From assembly GCA_002774875.1 (NCBI GenBank), contig PCYM01000010.1, positions 72,645 through 105,979 on the forward strand: a DNA stretch of 33,335 bases. The letters run 5' to 3'. Below are positions 15,754 through 22,679 of this stretch, in pieces. Under the pieces are notes generated by a model. That model did not search any database and was not told the origin of the DNA. It saw only the letters and a program-made list of their open reading frames with translations. This stretch comes from Candidatus Uhrbacteria bacterium CG10_big_fil_rev_8_21_14_0_10_50_16 (GTDB lineage: Bacteria; Patescibacteriota; Patescibacteriia; UBA9934; UBA11717). Position 1 is the stretch's first letter. Every line of letters starts with the position of its first letter. Both the position numbers and the translations under genes were made by a program.

Positions 15754-16803
15754 ATGGAAGACTTCTCCTCCCAACTTTCCAACCTCACTGCGCAATTTCA
15801 ACAAGATCTTGCAGCGGTTCTTACAAGTGATAACGTGGAAACATTACGTATTCAGTACTTGGGTCGCAAGAGTCCGTTTCAGGATGTCATGCGATCTCTT
15901 AAAGATGCGTCTGTCGATCAGCGTAAAGAGTTGGGGCAAGCGGCCAACAAAGCAAAACAAGACATAGAAGCGGCGATTGAGGCAAAAGAAACGGCGATTG
16001 CCAATCAGCGATTTGAGCGACTTGGCACCGACGAACGGATTGATATTACGTTGCCAGGCGAGAAGGGACCTGAGGGTCATTTGCATATGACCACGCACGC
16101 CATTCGAGATATTGCGAAAATTTTTGAGCATATTGGGTTTACACAGGTGCGACACCCAGAGATCGATTGGGAGTGGTATCCGTTTGATGTGTTGCGCATT
16201 AACGCAGATCACCCAGCTCGTGATAATTGGGAGACGTTTTTTTTGGACACGCCGGCGGATACAAAAAAAGGCAAGATGGTGTTGGTGCCGCACGTGTCTA
16301 ACGGTCAGGTACGAGAGATGGAACGGGGAGAATTACCGATTCGCTCCATGAACATTGCCAAGACCTACAGGCGACAGTCAGACGTGAGTCACGTGCCGAT
16401 GTTTCATCAATTTGAAGGGTGGATTATTGACAAGGGAATTCGACTCACAGACCTTAAGGGCGTGATGGAGTATTTTGTAAAGGAGTATTTTGGCGAGGAT
16501 CGCGAGATTCGTTTGCGACCTCATCATTTCCGTTTTACGGAGCCGTCCATGGAGCTGGATATTTCCTGCGGTCTCTGTGCAGGTAAGGGATGCTCTATGT
16601 GTAAGGAGGGTTGGGTGGAATTAGGCGGTGCCGGCATGATGCATCCGGATGTGTTGCGCGCGGGTGGCGTGGATCCAGAAGTGTACTCTGGCTTGGCGTT
16701 TGGTTGGGGTGTGGAGCGCACGCTTTCCATGAAGGCGGGGCTCAACATTGCGGACTTGCGGACGATGTATAAGAACGATGTACGATTCCTTGAGCAATTC
16801 TAG
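15754..16803 (+). CDS. pheS: Phenylalanine-tRNA ligase alpha subunit
   Basis: PheS carries the class II catalytic core that charges tRNA-Phe; it works as an alpha2beta2 enzyme with PheT. The 349-residue protein has an N-terminal coiled arm (about 1-90), motif 2 in the region MNIAKTYRRQ and motif 3 in GLAFGWGVERTLSM near the C-terminus. A CGLCAGKGCSMC insertion before the GGAGMMHP segment contains four cysteines, as in Bacillus PheS, and may bind zinc. The ATG at 15754 has no ribosome site; translation probably follows from rseP. pheT begins two bases after its stop codon. Confidence 0.97.
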   Translation: MEDFSSQLSNLTAQFQQDLAAVLTSDNVETLRIQYLGRKSPFQDVMRSLKDASVDQRKELGQAANKAKQDIEAAIEAKETAIANQRFERLGTDERIDITLPGEKGPEGHLHMTTHAIRDIAKIFEHIGFTQVRHPEIDWEWYPFDVLRINADHPARDNWETFFLDTPADTKKGKMVLVPHVSNGQVREMERGELPIRSMNIAKTYRRQSDVSHVPMFHQFEGWIIDKGIRLTDLKGVMEYFVKEYFGEDREIRLRPHHFRFTEPSMELDISCGLCAGKGCSMCKEGWVELGGAGMMHPDVLRAGGVDPEVYSGLAFGWGVERTLSMKAGLNIADLRTMYKNDVRFLEQF

Positions 16804-16804
16804 T

Positions 16805-19216
16805 ATGAATATTTTAGCGCCCTATAGTTGGATCAAAGCCTTCCTGCAAACGGAGTTTACTCCAGAGGATTATGCGAAGCAGATTGCGCTTGTTGGAAAC
16901 GAGGTAGAACATCAAATGCGTGCGGACGTCCATATGGGACCCCACGTGGTGGTTGGAAAAATTTTAGAGGTACACCCGCATCCAAACGCCGATAAGCTGC
17001 GACTTGTGCTCACGGAAATTGCACCCGGAGAGAAGAAGCAGATTGTGTGTGGCGGGTCGAATCTTCAGGCGGGACAAATTGTGGCCGTGGCATTGCCTGG
17101 AGCCGTGGTGTCTTGGCATGGAACGGAAGAGGTGGAACTCAAAGAGACACAAATTCGTGGTCAGGAAAGTTTTGGGATGATTTGTGCTGCGGAGGAAATT
17201 GGGTTTCCAAAATTGTCTGATGGAGAGAAAATTTGGGATTTGTCAGAAATAATTCCAGATGCTCTTGTGGGGACGTCGCTTGCCAAGGCGCTTGAACTGG
17301 ACGGTGAGATTATTTTTGATATCGAGCAGACCACCAATCGACCAGACGGCATGAGTATTGTGGGGCAAGCACGTGAGGCCTATGCGGCTATGCTTGGAGA
17401 GTTTGATGATCCGCTCACACAACCGCCGGTTTTGCCGTCACCTACCAGCCCGACACAAAATGTGTTGAGTGTACATGTAGATGACCACAAATTGTGTCCA
17501 CGCTATATGGGTGCCGTGTTGGAGGTGACGGTTGGTCCGTCTCCTTGGTGGATTCAGCGTCGTCTACTCCTCGCGGGTGCAAAACCGATCAATAACGTAG
17601 TGGACGTCACGAACTATGTGCGTCTCGAACTAGGGCAACCTTTACACACGTTTGATTACAATAGAATTGTAGGTGGTACGATTGTTGTGCGTTCTGCCAA
17701 ACAAGGAGAAGTGATTACGGCATTAGATGGAGAAGAATACACGCTCACACCTGGGATGCTGGTGATCGCCGACGCAGTAAAGTCAGTAGCGATTGCGGGT
17801 GTGATGGGAGGATTGGAAACAGGTGTTACAAAAGATACCACGAAAATTGTCTTAGAGGCGGCCACCTTTGACCCGTTGTCGATTCGTTCCACATGGCGCG
17901 TGCTCAACCTCCAGTCTGACTCACAGACTTTGTATGAGAAAGGTGTGTCTGCTGAGTTGCCGGCTTATGGATTGGCGCGTGCCATTGAATTGTTGCAGGA
18001 GGTTGCTGATGCAAAACTTGTATCCGCCGTGCAAGACGCACGTGTTTCAGAATATGTTCCAAAAACATTTATTCTACGCCCAGAACGCGTGAATCAACTT
18101 ATGGGTGTCGCCTTGGATGTGGAGGTGCAAACGGGCATGCTCAAACGCCTTGGGTTTGAGGTGAGTGAGGCCACGGGCGAGGTGAACGCGTTTTCAGTGC
18201 GTGTTCCATTTTGGCGTGATATGGACATTGAGGCAGACGTGGACCTAACAGAAGAGATCGCTCGTTTGTATGGCTATGCCAATATTCCGTCTACCTTGCC
18301 AACGGGAGCAATCCCACGTCGCGAGCGGGATGTATTGCTGGACCGCGAGAATGAGATCAAGGATGTACTCGCAGGCGCTGGTTGGACGGAGGTGTATGCC
18401 AACTCGTTTATCGATCCTGCAGATCTTACCAAGGCGGGGTTTGATGCTGATACCGCACTTGCGTTGGAGAACCCACTGACGGAAGAGTCTGTTATGCGAC
18501 CAACGCTGATGCCGACCATGCTCCGCACGCTCCAACAGAACGAATTACATCCAACAGCCGAACGACTCTTTGAATTGCAGCGTGTCTACCTCTCACGAAA
18601 GGGAGATTTGCCGGAAGAGCGCTCGATGCTTATGGTGAGTGTGATGGCTGACAAAGCAGGTGAACACCTTTTTAGAACGATGAAAGGAGTATTGGATACA
18701 CTTTGTGATCATTACCATGTTAGCTATCGATTAACACGTGAGGACGTGGGAGAGCAATATCACCCTGGGCGGTCGGCTTCCGTGTGGGTGGGCGGTGTAC
18801 GTGTGGGAACCATTGGAGAAGTTCATCCTCTTATCCATCGGGCATTTGGCATTGATCGACACGTGGCTTTATTGGAGATGGACTTACCGGCATTGGAGGC
18901 GCATCTTAAGCTCACACCTACTTATGTAGAGCCGTCGGCGTTTCCATTTGTCTATCGCGACTTGGCGATTTTGGTGGACGAAGCGGTGGAGTACGGTGAC
19001 GTGCAGGAGACTATGCGATTGGCGTCGAGCTTACTGCAAGATGTGGAGCTGTTTGATCTCTATCGTGGGACGCAGGTGCCAAGCGGCAAAAAATCCCTCG
19101 CCGTACATTTGGAATTCTCTGCAGATAAGACGCTTACGTCTGAGGAAGTAGATGTGGAAATGAAGCGGCTTGTTGAGACACTTACCAATCAATTCTCCGC
19201 TTTTGTTAGGGAATAG
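16805..19216 (+). CDS. pheT: Phenylalanine-tRNA ligase beta subunit
   Basis: PheT binds tRNA and edits mischarged Tyr-tRNA-Phe. The start at 16805 gives MNILAPYSWIKAF and 803 residues, close to Bacillus PheT; an upstream in-frame ATG at 16748 lies in pheS and is unlikely. Domains in order: OB-fold tRNA-binding domain (about 40-150, ILEVHPHPNADKLRL), B3/4 editing domain (about 210-380), B5 (about 400-480), the catalytic-like domain, and the FDX-ACB anticodon-binding domain (about 705-803, FPFVYRDLAILVDEAV). The junction with pheS is TAG-T-ATG with no ribosome site, pointing to coupled translation. Confidence 0.97.
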   Translation: MNILAPYSWIKAFLQTEFTPEDYAKQIALVGNEVEHQMRADVHMGPHVVVGKILEVHPHPNADKLRLVLTEIAPGEKKQIVCGGSNLQAGQIVAVALPGAVVSWHGTEEVELKETQIRGQESFGMICAAEEIGFPKLSDGEKIWDLSEIIPDALVGTSLAKALELDGEIIFDIEQTTNRPDGMSIVGQAREAYAAMLGEFDDPLTQPPVLPSPTSPTQNVLSVHVDDHKLCPRYMGAVLEVTVGPSPWWIQRRLLLAGAKPINNVVDVTNYVRLELGQPLHTFDYNRIVGGTIVVRSAKQGEVITALDGEEYTLTPGMLVIADAVKSVAIAGVMGGLETGVTKDTTKIVLEAATFDPLSIRSTWRVLNLQSDSQTLYEKGVSAELPAYGLARAIELLQEVADAKLVSAVQDARVSEYVPKTFILRPERVNQLMGVALDVEVQTGMLKRLGFEVSEATGEVNAFSVRVPFWRDMDIEADVDLTEEIARLYGYANIPSTLPTGAIPRRERDVLLDRENEIKDVLAGAGWTEVYANSFIDPADLTKAGFDADTALALENPLTEESVMRPTLMPTMLRTLQQNELHPTAERLFELQRVYLSRKGDLPEERSMLMVSVMADKAGEHLFRTMKGVLDTLCDHYHVSYRLTREDVGEQYHPGRSASVWVGGVRVGTIGEVHPLIHRAFGIDRHVALLEMDLPALEAHLKLTPTYVEPSAFPFVYRDLAILVDEAVEYGDVQETMRLASSLLQDVELFDLYRGTQVPSGKKSLAVHLEFSADKTLTSEEVDVEMKRLVETLTNQFSAFVRE

Positions 19217-19217
19217 T

Positions 19218-19595
19218 ATGAAAATCTACGTCGCACATTCTCGCGCATTTGATTTTGTTGCGGATCTCTATAAACCAATACGAGAAAGCGCTTTGAATTC
19301 GCAGTATGAATTTGTGCTTCCACATGAATCATCAGATGAGCCGTTTGCATCAAAGGGTTTCTTGAAAGACGAAGCCTATGCGATGGTTGTCGAAGGGTCT
19401 TTTCCTTCTACGGGGCTGGGTATTGAACTTGGTTGGGCGGATGTCTACAACGTTCCTATTATCTGCTTCTATAAACAGGGTACAAAGCCTTCCGGATCAC
19501 TCTTTGCCGTAACGGATCGAGTGATTGAATATAGAGATCAAACGGAATTAATACAGGAGATGGAAAAACAACTTGCAATTATAAAACGAGCCTAG
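19218..19595 (+). CDS. Nucleoside 2-deoxyribosyltransferase-like protein
   Basis: This 125-residue protein starts KIYVAHSRAFDF and ends its core with STGLGIELGWADVYNVPIICFYKQG. The same layout, a KIY(V/L)A strand followed by a later G-ElG-A segment and a hydrophobic strand, is seen in nucleoside 2-deoxyribosyltransferases, which exchange bases between deoxyribonucleosides. I cannot confirm the catalytic residues; a non-catalytic nucleotide-binding relative is possible. It begins one base after the pheT stop (TAG-T-ATG), so it is probably co-translated with the operon. The stop codon lies in the loop of its terminator. The in-frame ATG at 19170 lies within pheT and was not used. Confidence 0.6.
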   Translation: MKIYVAHSRAFDFVADLYKPIRESALNSQYEFVLPHESSDEPFASKGFLKDEAYAMVVEGSFPSTGLGIELGWADVYNVPIICFYKQGTKPSGSLFAVTDRVIEYRDQTELIQEMEKQLAIIKRA

Positions 19596-19606
19596 GGCTC
19601 GTTTTT
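19584..19606 (+). terminator. Terminator of the rseP-pheS-pheT operon
   Basis: AAACGAGCC pairs perfectly with GGCTCGTTT around the three bases TAG, which are the stop codon of the last gene. A T tract follows. This places a nine-pair stem directly over the end of the coding sequence. Confidence 0.92.
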
Positions 19607-19694
19607 GGATGGGGTGATTTTAAACAGATCGTCTATAAAAAGGTGTCGACCCAACCGCGAGTGCGGAAGGGCCGAGAAGGTGTAGGAATCGGCG

Positions 19695-20126
19695 TCAGGT
19701 GCGGGACAGCCTGAGCGGACGACGCATGCGCATCACGTGGATGTAGGCCCACCAGCCGATCTGCGGCAGATCCCATCCTGCAGAGGCTGCGCTGTTGTGG
19801 ACCATGACCGCCGCCTCTTGCGGCGCTGTGCCTCTCTCCAGCTCCCATCGCATCTCCTCCAGATACAGAACGGCCACCATCTTCTGGATCGCCCAGGGTG
19901 GCAGGTGTTCCTTCTTGTGCTGGAAGAAGCGACGTCCGGCCGCCTCTCCAAAGAAGGCTACGAGCGCCGTGCGTACCGCCTCGGCTGCCGAATCCAGACC
20001 GTGCGACTGGCGTTGGATGAGCTGTTGCTCCACTCCCGCGGGGGTGAAGGTGTAGAAGTTGTGAACGTAGGCGCTAATCGTCGTGGGCCCGTACGGAGCT
20101 CTGTGAATCTGTTCGAGCAGGCTCAT
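19695..20126 (-). CDS. Hypothetical protein, GC-rich cassette
   Basis: I do not recognise this 143-residue protein. It has no hydrophobic segment long enough for a membrane helix and shows helical stretches with many Ala, Glu, Arg and Gln (about 40-105). It ends with a very basic run, HVMRMRRPLRLSRT. A strong ribosome site (AAGGAG, three to six bases before the ATG) and a promoter (20173-20201) precede it. Its GC-rich codon choice contrasts with pheT and dnaE nearby. It is the first of three such genes in the 19630-21790 island. The terminator is not obvious: 19630-19690 holds GC-rich inverted segments but no clean hairpin. Confidence 0.65.
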   Translation of the reverse strand: MSLLEQIHRAPYGPTTISAYVHNFYTFTPAGVEQQLIQRQSHGLDSAAEAVRTALVAFFGEAAGRRFFQHKKEHLPPWAIQKMVAVLYLEEMRWELERGTAPQEAAVMVHNSAASAGWDLPQIGWWAYIHVMRMRRPLRLSRT

Positions 20127-20161
20127 GGGTACTCCTTACGGCTTGAGCCGCGTTGGTGGTT

Positions 20162-20202
20162 GTTTCAAAAACACCCTACACAAATCGTTGCGATAGGTCA
20201 AG
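20162..20202. repeat. Possible degenerate copy of the 36-nt palindrome
   Basis: The stretch starts GTTTCAAAAACACC, matching the left arm of the 36-nt element with one extra A, and goes on with ATCGTTGCGATA, which matches ATCGTCGCATA of copy 1 with one change and one extra base. The right arm is degraded. It overlaps the promoter of the 143-residue gene. The match is by eye and may be chance. Confidence 0.35.
20173..20201 (-). promoter_or_regulatory. Promoter of the 143-aa cassette gene
   Basis: On the minus strand TTGACC (20201-20196), a 17-base spacer and TAGGGT (20178-20173). The leader of about 40 bases ends in the AAGGAG ribosome site. Confidence 0.5.
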
Positions 20203-20243
20203 GGTTTCTGACCCAAGAGGTGAGTCTATAGGAAGTATTTTTT

Positions 20244-20281
20244 AGAAAAATTTCACCCCCAGCGCCGAGCGGCGTGGGGGT
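20244..20281 (-). terminator. Terminator of the 289-aa membrane protein gene
   Basis: On the minus strand ACCCCC, an inner CGCCG/CGGCG pair and GGGGGT form a 27-base GC-rich hairpin followed by GAAATTTTT. It starts five bases after the stop codon at 20286. Confidence 0.88.
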
Positions 20282-20285
20282 ATCG

Positions 20286-21155
20286 TCAGTTGGTGGAAGC
20301 CTCGATCTCCCGGACTCGACAATCGAGCTCGGCGAAGATCGTGTGATCGTCTGGTACGCGTTGATCTCGGAGCATGGTCCGGGCCATCTCCAGGAGATCG
20401 AGCGTTACCTCTGGTTCTTCTTGTGTGTGGCCAGTGAGCTGGTTCAAGAAGACCAGTATGGCGCGCTGCTTGAGGCTTTCGCTGACCTCGGTCAGAAGCA
20501 CGCAGGCAAGCAGTTGCACCATCCCAAACACAGTGCTCCCGATCAGGACTTCGTAGCTCTCCAGTGGATTCTCGTGGAACGGTTCCGCAGCGATGTCGAA
20601 CACCCGGTTCCAGGTAGACGCTCCGGTGTCGACCGAGCGCCCGAACTCCATGTAGCTCCCGTTTTCCACGAACAGCGGTTGCCCGTAATGGACGCGAGTA
20701 TGCCAGTTGGTCTCTCGGAGACGCTTACCCCCCTTGGGGCCCACGACTTCCATGATGCGAACAAACCCGTCGAACCCTCGCTCAAAGTGTGCAACCAGCG
20801 TCGCTTTGTTCTTGCTTTCCTCCAGGGTCTCGTTGTCGGAGAGCGGTTCGGGCGACCCGTGCTCGTGCGCGCTGTTCACCATGTCCGTCCAGACCGTCAT
20901 GTGCGCCACCGCACGCTTGGCATCGAGGTACTTCTTGAACGCCGGCTTGAGCCAGAACCAGACAACAGAAGACGCAAGAGTGGCGACCAGGAAACAGACG
21001 ATCCGAGCATCCGGGTAGGTCACCATGCCCCAGGAACTCACAATGAGCATAATCATGCTCGCCACTTCGCCCGCAAAGATCCAATAGAGGGTACTAAGCG
21101 AGGACCTCTTGAGGTTCTCACGTGTTTCCAAACATTTGTCGCAGTTGCGGTTCAC
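20286..21155 (-). CDS. Hypothetical membrane protein, GC-rich cassette
   Basis: The 289-residue protein is not one I recognise. I chose the GTG at 21155 because GGAGG lies four bases upstream; the longer frame to 21290 has only a TTG start and runs over the promoter. The N-terminus has a Cys pair in NCDKC, then two helices near residues 22-45 and 52-72, a large polar domain (about 80-225) and a further hydrophobic stretch (about 228-250, STVFGMVQLLACVLL). The polar middle would be a soluble domain. Its promoter (21187-21215) is divergent from that of the 138-residue gene. It has its own GC-rich terminator. Confidence 0.65.
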   Translation of the reverse strand: MNRNCDKCLETRENLKRSSLSTLYWIFAGEVASMIMLIVSSWGMVTYPDARIVCFLVATLASSVVWFWLKPAFKKYLDAKRAVAHMTVWTDMVNSAHEHGSPEPLSDNETLEESKNKATLVAHFERGFDGFVRIMEVVGPKGGKRLRETNWHTRVHYGQPLFVENGSYMEFGRSVDTGASTWNRVFDIAAEPFHENPLESYEVLIGSTVFGMVQLLACVLLTEVSESLKQRAILVFLNQLTGHTQEEPEVTLDLLEMARTMLRDQRVPDDHTIFAELDCRVREIEASTN

Positions 21156-21186
21156 AACGCCTCCAATGCGGGAAGATTCCCACTTC

Positions 21187-21215
21187 TGTTTATCATGTAA
21201 CGTGTGGATTGTCGA
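21187..21215 (-). promoter_or_regulatory. Promoter of the 289-aa cassette gene
   Basis: On the minus strand TCGACA (21215-21210), a 17-base spacer and TAAACA (21192-21187). Spacer length and the TAAACA box match the promoter at 2293-2321. Confidence 0.5.
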
Positions 21216-21237
21216 TAAGACATCAGGAAGGATTGGG

Positions 21238-21266
21238 TTGCAATAAACAGGGAAGTGCCGTAAAAA
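21238..21266 (+). promoter_or_regulatory. Promoter of the 138-aa cassette gene
   Basis: TTGCAA at 21238-21243, a 17-base spacer and TAAAAA at 21261-21266. The start site would leave a leader of about 30 bases carrying the TAGGAGG ribosome site. Confidence 0.5.
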
Positions 21267-21304
21267 GATAAGGGTAGTTGATCTTTGCAATTAGGAGGTG
21301 CCTC

Positions 21305-21721
21305 ATGACCAAGAAGAAGCCACGGAAGGTCCTGCCACTTACCGAGCAGGAACAGAGAAGGAAGAACCTGCTGGAGACGATCCGCTGGTTTGCGGATCAG
21401 CCCAGGCAATCATGGCAGGATCCGTTTGTCGTGGAGGAAGTCCGTGAGTTTGCGGATGGAGTCATGATTGTCCAAACATCCGACGGCAGGTTTACGATCT
21501 TCCTGAGCCTGGAGCGAATTCGTTTTGTGGAAGGTTTGTTCTTTCACCGAGCGAGTAGGAGAGTGGATCTGCCTGAAAATACCGGGTTGATCATGGCCAA
21601 GCCAACTCACAAAGCCTGGCAGGATGTTCTTGTCTACGCCAAGGAATCGCTGACCACATCTCAAGGGCCTGTTCCTTGGCATCCGTACGGGCTCTCAAGG
21701 CCAAGTGTTTTCACATGTTGA
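21305..21721 (+). CDS. Hypothetical protein, GC-rich cassette
   Basis: The 138-residue protein is unknown to me. A very basic N-terminus (TKKKPRK) is followed by a helical segment and a small beta-rich core (about 45-80, DGVMIVQTSDGRFTIFLSLERIRFVEG). No membrane segment is seen. The ATG at 21305 was chosen because the near-perfect ribosome site TAGGAGG lies seven bases before it; an upstream in-frame start at 21278 would cover that site. It is divergently arranged with the 289-residue gene, each with its own promoter. The terminator at 21757-21790 closes the three-gene GC-rich island. Confidence 0.65.
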   Translation: MTKKKPRKVLPLTEQEQRRKNLLETIRWFADQPRQSWQDPFVVEEVREFADGVMIVQTSDGRFTIFLSLERIRFVEGLFFHRASRRVDLPENTGLIMAKPTHKAWQDVLVYAKESLTTSQGPVPWHPYGLSRPSVFTC

Positions 21722-21756
21722 TCTCTAGAGAGGGCACGCGCCTTTTCTCCCACACA

Positions 21757-21790
21757 AGGGCGGCCCACTCCGGGGTCGCCTTCCTATTTT
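21757..21790 (+). terminator. Terminator of the 138-aa cassette gene
   Basis: AGGGCGGCCC pairs with GGGTCGCCTT-side bases (ten pairs, two of them G-T wobbles) around a six-base loop, followed by CCTATTTTATT. Confidence 0.7.
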
Positions 21791-21801
21791 ATTGAAGCCT
21801 G

Positions 21802-21832
21802 TTGATAAGGCTGCGCCCGTGCGTGTTATACT
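21802..21832 (+). promoter_or_regulatory. Promoter of the 88-aa membrane protein gene (leaderless)
   Basis: TGT-TATACT (21824-21832) is an extended -10 box ending eight bases before the ATG at 21841. A TTGATA (21802-21807) sits 19 bases upstream of the hexamer. No ribosome site lies between, so the message is probably leaderless. Confidence 0.6.
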
Positions 21833-21840
21833 GTCTTTAT

Positions 21841-22107
21841 ATGATTTCTACGCTCGAAATTCTTTGGATCGTGCTGGCGTTCTGTGCGCTGTGGATGACG
21901 GCCTTTGTGTGCTGGGCTATTTACCACATTGCTATGGTCGCTCGCAATATTCACCTGGTGTTGGACGAGGCTAAACAGGCGCTTCATCAAATCGAAAACG
22001 CCATTACCGGCGTTAAGGAAAAGATGGAACATCATGCGACGCTTCTGGATCCGCTTATTGCACTTGCGGGGCAGGCAATTAAAAACCTAAAACATAAAGA
22101 TGACTAA
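21841..22107 (+). CDS. Small membrane protein with coiled C-terminus
   Basis: The 88-residue protein has one long N-terminal hydrophobic helix (about 5-30) followed by an amphipathic helix or coiled coil (about 33-70) with repeated spacing of Leu, Ile and Val. This layout resembles DUF948-type small membrane proteins, but the match is only in shape. It is the first gene of a two-gene unit with the lipoprotein gene, which begins one base after its stop (TAA-T-ATG). The start at 21841 is set by the promoter; an earlier in-frame ATG at 21802 would precede the -10 box. Confidence 0.65.
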   Translation: MISTLEILWIVLAFCALWMTAFVCWAIYHIAMVARNIHLVLDEAKQALHQIENAITGVKEKMEHHATLLDPLIALAGQAIKNLKHKDD

Positions 22108-22108
22108 T

Positions 22109-22555
22109 ATGCATAAAACAATCGGAATCGCAGCAACCCTCGGGATGCTTGTTCTCATGGGTGCAGGTTGCACAACCGGAAACACGGTGTCGGCAGACAT
22201 TACTGTACCTCCTACTGTGGAGGAAGGCGCAGACTTTCCAATCCTGGTACGTGTTACAAACAACTATGCAGAGGCAAAAAACCTTAAGAGCATCAAGTTT
22301 GATTCAGACATCTTTAAGGGACTGTACATGAACGACTCCGTGCCGGAGGAAGATGATTGGAATTCTGCTGCGGATGGATCCTACACATCGTTCTACGACC
22401 AGTTAGTTGTGTCGCCAGGTTCCTCGCGCGACGTGACCCTGAATATGAATGCCTTGTGGGAGGGGGATTATTTGGGAAACATGGAGATCTGTTTTGAAGG
22501 AGTGGAGCCATGTCTTTTGGAGACCACATCCGTCCGTGTGACCGCTGCACAATAA
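22109..22555 (+). CDS. Putative lipoprotein
   Basis: The 148-residue protein opens with a signal sequence ending VLMGAGC, a plausible though not classical lipobox, with Cys about 21 as the lipidated residue. The rest is predicted to be exported and beta-rich, with phrases such as FPILVRVTNNYAEAKNL and VSPGSSRDVTLNMNALWEGDY that resemble Ig-like or CARDB-type domains of surface proteins. Two further cysteines (ICFEGVEPC) may form a disulfide. It is coupled to the upstream small membrane protein through TAA-T-ATG and ends before a clear terminator. Specific role unknown. Confidence 0.7.
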   Translation: MHKTIGIAATLGMLVLMGAGCTTGNTVSADITVPPTVEEGADFPILVRVTNNYAEAKNLKSIKFDSDIFKGLYMNDSVPEEDDWNSAADGSYTSFYDQLVVSPGSSRDVTLNMNALWEGDYLGNMEICFEGVEPCLLETTSVRVTAAQ

Positions 22556-22576
22556 ACGTGTTCAATAAAATGAGAG

Positions 22577-22610
22577 ACGAGCAGACTATGGTTTGCTCGT
22601 TTTTGTTTTA
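22577..22610 (+). terminator. Terminator of the lipoprotein gene
   Basis: ACGAGCA pairs with TGCTCGT around a ten-base loop, followed by TTTTTGTTTT. Confidence 0.88.
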
Positions 22611-22644
22611 AAAAGGATCAACACAGAAGGTAGATTCACGCCCG

Positions 22645-22673
22645 TTGATTCAAGCGGTTGAATGAGGTAAAAT
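22645..22673 (+). promoter_or_regulatory. Promoter of dnaE (leaderless)
   Basis: TTGATT (22645-22650), a 17-base spacer and TAAAAT (22668-22673) ending six bases before the ATG at 22680. Transcription would start at the start codon itself. Confidence 0.65.
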
Positions 22674-22679
22674 CCTCCC

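Noticed and set aside
16748-16804. An earlier start for pheT
   Set aside because: It would overlap the conserved pheS end; the TAG-T-ATG junction at 16805 matches the other operon junctions and the family N-terminus.
20274-21200. A 308-residue plus-strand open frame opposite the 289-aa gene
   Set aside because: It is a shadow of the GC-rich minus-strand gene, which has a ribosome site, promoter, terminator and plausible membrane helices; the plus frame is rich in His and Arg and has none of these.
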